From Candidatus Eiseniibacteriota bacterium (GTDB lineage: Bacteria > Eisenbacteria > RBG-16-71-46): a DNA stretch of 8,629 nucleotides. A program made the position numbers and the translations under genes. The notes below the pieces were generated by a model, which did no database searches, was not told the DNA's origin, and worked only from the letters and a program-made list of their open reading frames with translations. Positions 5,419 to 8,629 of the stretch are shown here, in pieces. The stretch's first letter is position 1, and each line of letters opens with the position of its first letter. The stretch lies in the NCBI GenBank assembly GCA_005893185.1, contig VBOS01000059.1:1-8629 (forward strand). Reading direction: 5' to 3'.

Positions 5419-7163
5419 GCCACGCCCCCGGTCCTGGCCACGAGCCCGCCTTAGGCCTGCAGCGCCCGGAGACCTCCGACCGCTCGCTCTCCGAGGTGCA
5501 CCGCACGGTGAGCGTGCCGGCGGCGGGCTCTTGGATCCGGCGCATGTTCGCGTTCGCGGGGCCCGCCTACCTGGTGAGCGTGGGCTACATGGATCCCGGC
5601 AACTGGGCCACCGATCTCGCCGGGGGCGCGCGCTTCGGCTACCAGCTCGTGTGGGTGCTGCTGATGAGCAATCTCATGGCGGTGCTGCTCCAGACGCTCT
5701 CCGCGCGCCTCGGAGTCGTGACCGGGAAGGACCTCGCCCAGGCGTGCCGGGATTTCTACCCGCGCTCACTCGTGATCCCACTGTGGCTGCTGTGCGAGGT
5801 CGCGATCAACGCGTGCGACCTCGCCGAGGTGCTGGGGGCGGCGATCGGGCTCAAGCTCCTGTTCCACATCCCGCTCTTCTTCGGCGTGATGATCACGGCG
5901 CTCGACGTGCTGCTGTTGCTCGCGCTCTCGCGGCTCGGCATGCGCCGGCTCGAGGCGCTGATCGTCATGCTGGTCGCCACCATCGGCCTGTGCTTCGCGA
6001 CCGAGATGGCGCTCGCCCGCCCGGACATCGTGGCGATTCTCTCCGGCTTCGTGCCGCGCGGCGCGGACGGCGCGCCGAGCCTGTTCGCGCGCGTCCCGGG
6101 CGGCGGCGTCTCGGTGCTCGGGCTTCACGGTGAATCGCTCTACATCGCGATGGGGATCATCGGCGCCACGGTGATGCCCCACAACCTCTACCTCCACAGC
6201 GCGCTGGTACAGAGCCGTGCGGTCGAGATCTCGGTCGCGGGCAAGCGCGAGGCGTGCAGGCTCAACCTGGTGGACTCGGCGGTGGCCTTGAACTGCGCGT
6301 TCTTCGTGAACGCCGCGATCCTGGTGCTCGCGGGCTCCGTGTTCCACACCAGCGGGCACCAGGATGTGGCGCGGCTCGAGGATGCGCACCGGCTGCTCGC
6401 TCCGCTCCTCGGCACCGGGCTCGCATCTACGGTGTTCGCGGTCGCGCTCCTGTGCTCCGGCCAGTCCAGCACCATCACCGGAACGCTCGCCGGGCAGATC
6501 GTGATGGAAGGCTTCCTGCGCATCCGCATCCGGCCGTGGCTCAGGCGCCTCATCAGCCGCGGCCTCGCGATCGTTCCCGCTGCGTTCTTCATCGTCGCCC
6601 GCGGCGAGCGCGCCGTGGACGAGCTGCTGGTGCTCTCGCAGGTGATCCTGAGCCTCCAGCTCTCCTTCGCGGTCGTGCCTCTGATCCTGTTCACGAGCGA
6701 CCGGAAACTGATGGGCGAGTTCGCGAACAAGCCATGGGTGATTGCGCTGGCCGTGCTGACCGCCGCGATCATCGTGGGGCTCAACGCCAACTTGGTGGCC
6801 CAGCAGATGGGGGGCTGGCTCGCGGCCGCGGGATCGAACGCGATCTGGATCGGGCTCCTCGTGCTGCCGGTGGTGGCGGGGATGGCGCTGCTGCTCGGCT
6901 ACATCACGCTGGCGCCACTCTTCAAGCGGATTGCTCCGGCGTTGGCTTGGCGCGCGCCCGCAGCGCCGCTTGCGCCTTCCGCGCCGCGCCGCGCGCCCGC
7001 GCGCCTGCGCGCGCTGTCACCCGGCGCAAGCTACCGGCGCATCGCGGTGGCGCTCGAGCTCGGCCCCGCCGACCGCGCTGTGCTCGACCACGTGCGCCAG
7101 ATGCGGCGAGCCGCTACCTCGGCCCCGAGTCCTCGGACCAGGAGAGCCGCGAGGACCAGTTGA
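5415..7163 (+). CDS. mntH: NRAMP-family Mn(II)/Fe(II) transporter (MntH) with linker to a C-terminal Usp domain
   Basis: This is a proton-coupled divalent metal importer of the inner membrane. The GTG at 5415 overlaps the regulator stop (GTGA) and is preceded by GGGGAGG. After a soluble N-terminus containing SLSEVHRTVSVP, a pattern seen before NRAMP cores, TM1 carries the metal-binding DPGN (60-63). TM6 carries GATVMPHNLYLHS, with Ala251 and Met254 as the expected metal ligands and His256 conserved. About eleven hydrophobic segments follow the usual order, including CDLAEVLGAAIGL, GQSSTITGTLAGQI and the late LSLQLSFAVVPLILFTS. The NRAMP core ends near residue 512. A Pro/Ala/Arg-rich linker and the start of a universal stress domain (YRRIAVALELGPADRAVLDH, from residue 540) continue in the same frame. 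The frame breaks near 7097-7103, so as written the protein ends in about 20 nonsense residues at 7163, whereas the Usp homology continues in another frame to 7411. The transporter itself appears complete. Confidence 0.9.
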   Translation: MSHAPGPGHEPALGLQRPETSDRSLSEVHRTVSVPAAGSWIRRMFAFAGPAYLVSVGYMDPGNWATDLAGGARFGYQLVWVLLMSNLMAVLLQTLSARLGVVTGKDLAQACRDFYPRSLVIPLWLLCEVAINACDLAEVLGAAIGLKLLFHIPLFFGVMITALDVLLLLALSRLGMRRLEALIVMLVATIGLCFATEMALARPDIVAILSGFVPRGADGAPSLFARVPGGGVSVLGLHGESLYIAMGIIGATVMPHNLYLHSALVQSRAVEISVAGKREACRLNLVDSAVALNCAFFVNAAILVLAGSVFHTSGHQDVARLEDAHRLLAPLLGTGLASTVFAVALLCSGQSSTITGTLAGQIVMEGFLRIRIRPWLRRLISRGLAIVPAAFFIVARGERAVDELLVLSQVILSLQLSFAVVPLILFTSDRKLMGEFANKPWVIALAVLTAAIIVGLNANLVAQQMGGWLAAAGSNAIWIGLLVLPVVAGMALLLGYITLAPLFKRIAPALAWRAPAAPLAPSAPRRAPARLRALSPGASYRRIAVALELGPADRAVLDHVRQMRRAATSAPSPRTRRAARTS

Positions 7164-7411
7164 CGCTCGAGTCCCTCGCCACGGAGCTGGCCTCGGCCGG
7201 CATCCCGACCGAGACCCGGCTCGGCCACGGAGAGGTGAAGCGCGAGCTGGCGCGGCTGGTCGAGGAATCCGAGGCCGACCTGCTCATCACCGGATCCCAC
7301 GGTCACCGGCTGCTCCAGGACCTGATCTACGGCTCGACCACATCGGGCCTCCGGCACCTGGTGCGCGTCCCCGTGCTCACCGTGCCGGGGGCGAAGAAGC
7401 GCGGCGGGTAG
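7097..7411 (+). pseudogene. C-terminal part of the MntH-fused universal stress (UspA) domain, out of frame
   Basis: After the break the Usp domain resumes in the frame of 7100 with DAASRYLGPESSDQESRED and runs to TAG at 7411. It contains LARLVEESEADLLITGSHGH and GS-HG followed by nine residues and Gly-Ser. That is the complete G-2x-G-9x-G(S/T) nucleotide-binding motif of ATP-binding Usp proteins. It ends with VRVPVLTVPG, the last beta-strand. The N-terminal beta-strand and helix are encoded in the transporter frame just upstream. What is absent is roughly 15 residues around the second beta-strand (the usual hydrophobic stretch ending HV), with a lost length of 1 mod 3 bases. Repairing that gap would give one continuous NRAMP-Usp polypeptide from 5415. 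It is unlikely to be a separate gene because it has no start or ribosome binding site. Confidence 0.8.
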
Positions 7412-7503
7412 CAGGCGGAAGCCTCGGCATCGGCCTCGTGCGCCCCCGATGACACTCACGCGACGCGCTCGCGTCCGATTCCAGGCCCGCGCCGCGGGCA
7501 TAC

Positions 7504-7532
7504 TTGGCTGGCGCCGAATGCGGGCCTAGAAT
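7504..7532 (+). promoter_or_regulatory. predicted sigma70-type promoter upstream of the 163-residue protein gene
   Basis: TTGGCT (7504-7509) and TAGAAT (7527-7532) are separated by an ideal 17 bases and match consensus 4/6 and 5/6. It is the best promoter-like sequence in the window. Transcription would start near 7539, about 35 bases before the GTG at 7574, so the following gene pair has its own promoter rather than depending on the metal operon. Confidence 0.5.
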
Positions 7533-7538
7533 GCCCGC
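7520..7538. repeat. inverted repeat framing the -10 box
   Basis: GCGGGC (7520-7525) and GCCCGC (7533-7538) form a perfect 6-bp dyad whose 7-base centre (7526-7532) contains the predicted -10 hexamer TAGAAT. It also reads as two 10-base units beginning GAATGC (7516 and 7529). It could be an operator. As RNA it would be a stable hairpin, but no T-run follows, so a terminator for the upstream gene is less likely. Confidence 0.4.
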
Positions 7539-7573
7539 GCGATGGCACTCCCACATGCAGGGCCGACCGCGCC

Positions 7574-8065
7574 GTGACCGAGCGTCTGCTTCACGGCAGC
7601 CTGAACGCCTCGGTCGCCGCCGTGGTGGATGCGGGTCTCGAGCTGCTGCCGGACTTCGAGCTGGCCGCCATCCCGCTGCTCGACGGCCAGGAACGGCCGG
7701 CCGAGTGGCCCAGCGTGAAGCGCCGGCTGCGCGCGGAGGGCATCCGCGTCGTCGAATATCATGGTGTGCTCCTGCTCACCCCAGGCGAGCTGGATCAGCT
7801 GGGCTCGGTCGGGCTCTTCACGGGCAACGACGAGCTGCTGCTCGCGGCGGAGTGGAAGGAAGAGTTCGTCTCGTTCCCGGGCCGGCTCAACACCGAGAGC
7901 CACAATTTCAGCGAGGCCACGCCGCTCGGGCTCGAGGAGTGGATGATGGACTCGGGCTGCATGCTCGCGCTGGGCGACGGGCACGGGCTCAACTTCGCGA
8001 CGCTCGATCCCGAGCTCGGCGCGCGACTGCATGCCCGGTTCAAGCCGCTCGGCGCGAAACGGTGA
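7574..8065 (+). CDS. conserved-looking hypothetical protein, function unknown
   Basis: The predicted protein has 163 residues. GTG at 7574 is the only reasonable start in this frame; no good ribosome binding site precedes it. An 11-codon ORF starting at ATG 7542 ends with its TGA overlapping this GTG (GTGA), so translation may be coupled to that leader. The protein looks soluble: no signal peptide or membrane segment, balanced charge, and alternating hydrophobic strands such as RVVEYHGVLLLTPGELDQLG. Notable polar spots are RLNTESHNFSEATPLGLEEW and a Cys-containing segment, DSGCMLALGDGHGLNFATLD. I recognise no family or catalytic motif. It overlaps the following hydrolase gene by 4 bases (GTGA), so the two are almost certainly co-translated and probably functionally linked. 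The frame is unbroken throughout, but since neighbours carry short gaps an in-frame loss cannot be excluded. Confidence 0.75.
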   Translation: MTERLLHGSLNASVAAVVDAGLELLPDFELAAIPLLDGQERPAEWPSVKRRLRAEGIRVVEYHGVLLLTPGELDQLGSVGLFTGNDELLLAAEWKEEFVSFPGRLNTESHNFSEATPLGLEEWMMDSGCMLALGDGHGLNFATLDPELGARLHARFKPLGAKR

Positions 8066-8629
8066 GCAAGGGCCTCTCGGGCTCGCGGCTTGTTTCGCTC
8101 TCGATCGCCGGGCCGGCTGGGAAGCTCGAGGCGCTGCTCCAGGAGCACGAGTCCCGCGACCATTCGATCGCGGCGCTCGTATGCCACCCGCATCCGCTCT
8201 ACGGCGGCACCATGCACAACAAGGTCGTGCATCGAGCGGCAGCCGTGCTCCACGCTCTCGGAGCGGCGGTGCTGCGCTTCAACTTCCGCGGCGCCGGAAA
8301 GAGCGCGGGACGCCACGATCGGGGAGAGGGCGAGCTGGAAGACGCGCGCGCTGCGCTCGCCTTCCTGACGGCTCGCAGCCGCCGAGCCCGGGATCGAACG
8401 CCTGATCCTGATCGCCCCGCCGGTCCTGAGCTCGAGCTTCGTGGGGCTGGAGTCGCTCGCCGTTCCCAAGCTGGTGCTGCAGGGGACGGACGACGTCGTG
8501 TGCCCACCCGCCGCCCTGCGGGAGCAGTTCGGGCGCTGGGAGGAGCCCAAGAAGCTGGTCGAGATCCCGGGCGCAACCCACTTCTTCGACAGGCAGTTGG
8601 GGGCGCTGGGGGAAGCGATCCACGAGGCG
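8062..8629 (+). pseudogene. alpha/beta hydrolase (COG2945-like), frame broken at the nucleophile region, 3' end outside window
   Basis: The GTG at 8062 overlaps the upstream stop. The first frame gives about 105 residues: an N-terminal strand, then VCHPHPLYGGTMHNKVVHR (40-58) and LRFNFRGAGKSAG (near 72-84), both characteristic of small cytoplasmic alpha/beta hydrolases of the COG2945 type. It runs on to ELEDARAALAFLTAR. Homology then resumes one frame away from about 8372-8381 (LAAAEPGIERLILIAPPVL) and continues with VLQGTDDVVCPP, holding the likely catalytic Asp, and IPGATHFF, holding the catalytic His, to the window edge. About 20-22 residues are missing between these parts, exactly where the GxSxG nucleophile elbow belongs, and the lost length is 2 mod 3 bases. 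Both reading frames stay open to 8629, so a gene caller would simply extend the wrong one. Substrate is unknown; esterase or peptidase-like activity is typical of the fold. Confidence 0.8.

Noticed and set aside
4722..7163. One continuous 813-residue ORF, apparently a regulator-transporter fusion
   Set aside because: Residues about 86-231 of that reading are Arg/Ala/Pro-rich nonsense, while the true regulator homology for the same DNA is in another frame. The frame is open only because the regulator frame break puts it in phase with mntH, and GC-rich DNA has few stops. Two separate overlapping genes explain the sequence.
1..8629. Mobile elements, tRNA/rRNA genes, CRISPR arrays or a defence system
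   Set aside because: No transposase, integrase, terminal repeats, tRNA-like cloverleaf, spaced direct repeats or defence-type domains were seen; codon use is uniform throughout.

Overview
This is a very GC-rich window with dense, G/C-ending codon use, GTG starts, 4-base GTGA/ATGA gene overlaps and almost no intergenic DNA. It looks like a bacterium of a high-GC lineage such as Myxococcota, Desulfobacterota/Binatota or a similar uncultured group. No gene here settles the taxonomy, so that placement is only a guess.

Layout. (1) 2-388 (+) is the 3' end of a gene for a Pro/Ala-rich protein ending in a LysM domain. (2) 522-833 (+) is a small protein with two membrane segments. (3) 931-4438 (-) is a compact cluster for a branched-chain 2-oxoacid dehydrogenase complex, transcribed in the order E1-beta, E2, E1-alpha. 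All three genes look intact with catalytic residues in place; no E3 gene is in the window. (4) 4439-4721 is a divergent intergenic region with one AT-rich island carrying three DtxR/MntR-like boxes spaced exactly 22 bp apart over a sigma70-like promoter. (5) 4722-7411 (+) is a metal-homeostasis operon: a MntR/DtxR-type regulator overlapping by 4 bases an NRAMP (MntH) transporter fused to a C-terminal universal stress protein (Usp) domain. (6) 7504-8629 (+) is a promoter, an unrecognised 163-residue protein, and an overlapping alpha/beta hydrolase that runs off the end.

How the genes work together. The bkd-type cluster would oxidatively decarboxylate the 2-oxo acids of Val/Leu/Ile to acyl-CoAs. 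The divergent operon would take up Mn(II)/Fe(II), with the regulator repressing its own operon through the 22-bp-phased boxes. The Usp domain could add ATP or stress sensing to the transporter.

The strongest anomaly is that each of the three recognisable plus-strand proteins between 4.7 kb and the window end (regulator, Usp domain, hydrolase) has the same lesion. A short conserved stretch, roughly 15-22 residues by family comparison, is missing and the reading frame changes, while the sequence on both sides is well conserved with no other decay. The missing pieces include key parts: a metal-ligand helix, the second beta-strand of Usp, and the nucleophile elbow of the hydrolase. Either this is a cluster of small microhomology deletions or, more likely, an assembly or sequencing artefact. 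Automatic gene calling would give misleading products here, including a false 813-residue regulator-transporter fusion.
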